The position numbers were made by a program, and so were the translations under genes. DNA of 64,000 nt from Ferrovibrio sp046297595 (GTDB lineage: Bacteria; Pseudomonadota; Alphaproteobacteria; Ferrovibrionales; Ferrovibrionaceae), in NCBI RefSeq assembly GCF_046297595.1, contig NZ_JBKBHT010000007.1, positions 123,394-187,393 of the forward strand, written 5' to 3'. Of this stretch, positions 63,877-64,000 are shown one piece after another (within the stretch, counting starts at the first letter, position 1; every line of letters begins with the position of its first letter). Below the pieces are notes generated by a model. The model had not been told where the DNA came from. It did not search any database and saw only the letters and a list, made by a program, of their open reading frames with translations.

Positions 63877-64000
63877 AAGGCCTTTTCGATCACGTATTCG
63901 CCGGCACCGGTGGTCGAGCCTTCCTGCCAGCCCAGGCCATCCAGCATCGTGCGCATGTCGGCCAGCATGCCGGGGCTGCCGCACAGCATGATGCGGTCGG
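63864..64000 (-). CDS. fpr: Ferredoxin-NADP reductase, C-terminal part only
   Basis: The last 45 residues are visible: RIMLCGSPGMLADMRTML, then GYLGWQEG-like linker (GLGWQEGSTTGAGEYV) and the end IEKAFVEQ, the typical C-terminus of bacterial ferredoxin/flavodoxin-NADP reductases with the NADP-binding CGSP motif and the terminal Tyr-Val-Ile-Glu-x-Ala-Phe. The start is outside the window. It moves electrons between NADPH and ferredoxin and could serve the P450 at 18990-20375. Confidence 0.88.
   Translation of the reverse strand, partial: DRIMLCGSPGMLADMRTMLDGLGWQEGSTTGAGEYVIEKAFVEQ

Overview
The window is GC-rich, densely coded chromosomal DNA from an alphaproteobacterium. The evidence is the trigger factor - ClpP - ClpX - Lon - HU order, tRNA structures with encoded CCA ends, and many catabolic operons with branched-chain-type ABC importers (a Rhodospirillales-like soil or freshwater organism is likely; the genus cannot be fixed from sequence reading). 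Both ends cut genes: an amidase at 1-1022 and a ferredoxin-NADP reductase at 63864-64000.

Layout. 1-2.8 kb: a minus-strand ureide/amide operon (AllA-like lyase, N-carbamoyl-amino-acid hydrolase, AtzG-like small subunit, amidase). 3.3-10.3 kb: tRNA-Val, HU, Lon, ClpX, ClpP and trigger factor, with a small plus-strand monooxygenase-fold gene between lon and clpX. 10.4-13.1 kb: a compact integrative element of about 2.6 kb that has split a tRNA-Leu(UAG) gene inside its anticodon loop. It carries its own intact tRNA-Leu(UAG), a tyrosine integrase, a MarR-like gene with an internal amber codon, a small unknown gene, and a protein resembling the N-terminal domain of T7-type RNA polymerase joined to a winged helix. 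13.2-25.5 kb: mixed metabolism (glycosyltransferase, XRE-SulP operon, NAD(P)HX repair, amidase, P450, SDR, zinc alcohol dehydrogenase, VOC, FIST, DUF2147, double rhodanese). 25.6-26.4 kb: tRNA-His and a membrane-anchored coiled-coil protein.

27.2-42.9 kb: a long minus-strand catabolic operon. In transcription order it encodes an FAD subunit and a fused FeS/molybdopterin hydroxylase, a 6-hydroxynicotinate-reductase-like protein, UPF0280 and AA_synth (DUF1185) proteins, a Liv-type importer with fused LivH-LivM, and HyuA/HyuB. A MarR gene lies upstream. Together they look like uptake, hydroxylation, reduction and ATP-dependent lactam opening of an N-heterocyclic compound. 43-47.7 kb: SixA-like phosphatase, MBL hydrolase, M20 amidohydrolase, RhlE-like helicase and an orphan Lrp sensor domain.

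48.4-60.3 kb: a plus-strand operon for a CoA-activated (probably aromatic) acid: SDR, MarR, enoyl-CoA hydratase, acyl-CoA dehydrogenase, an old-yellow-enzyme with a fused fibronectin-III domain, a benzoate/2-aminobenzoate-CoA-ligase-like enzyme and a complete LivKHMGF importer. 60.4-64 kb: diguanylate cyclase, a PaaG-like hydratase/PaaI thioesterase/DUF2783 trio, TfoX-N, FluC and fpr. No rRNA, CRISPR array or insertion sequence was seen.
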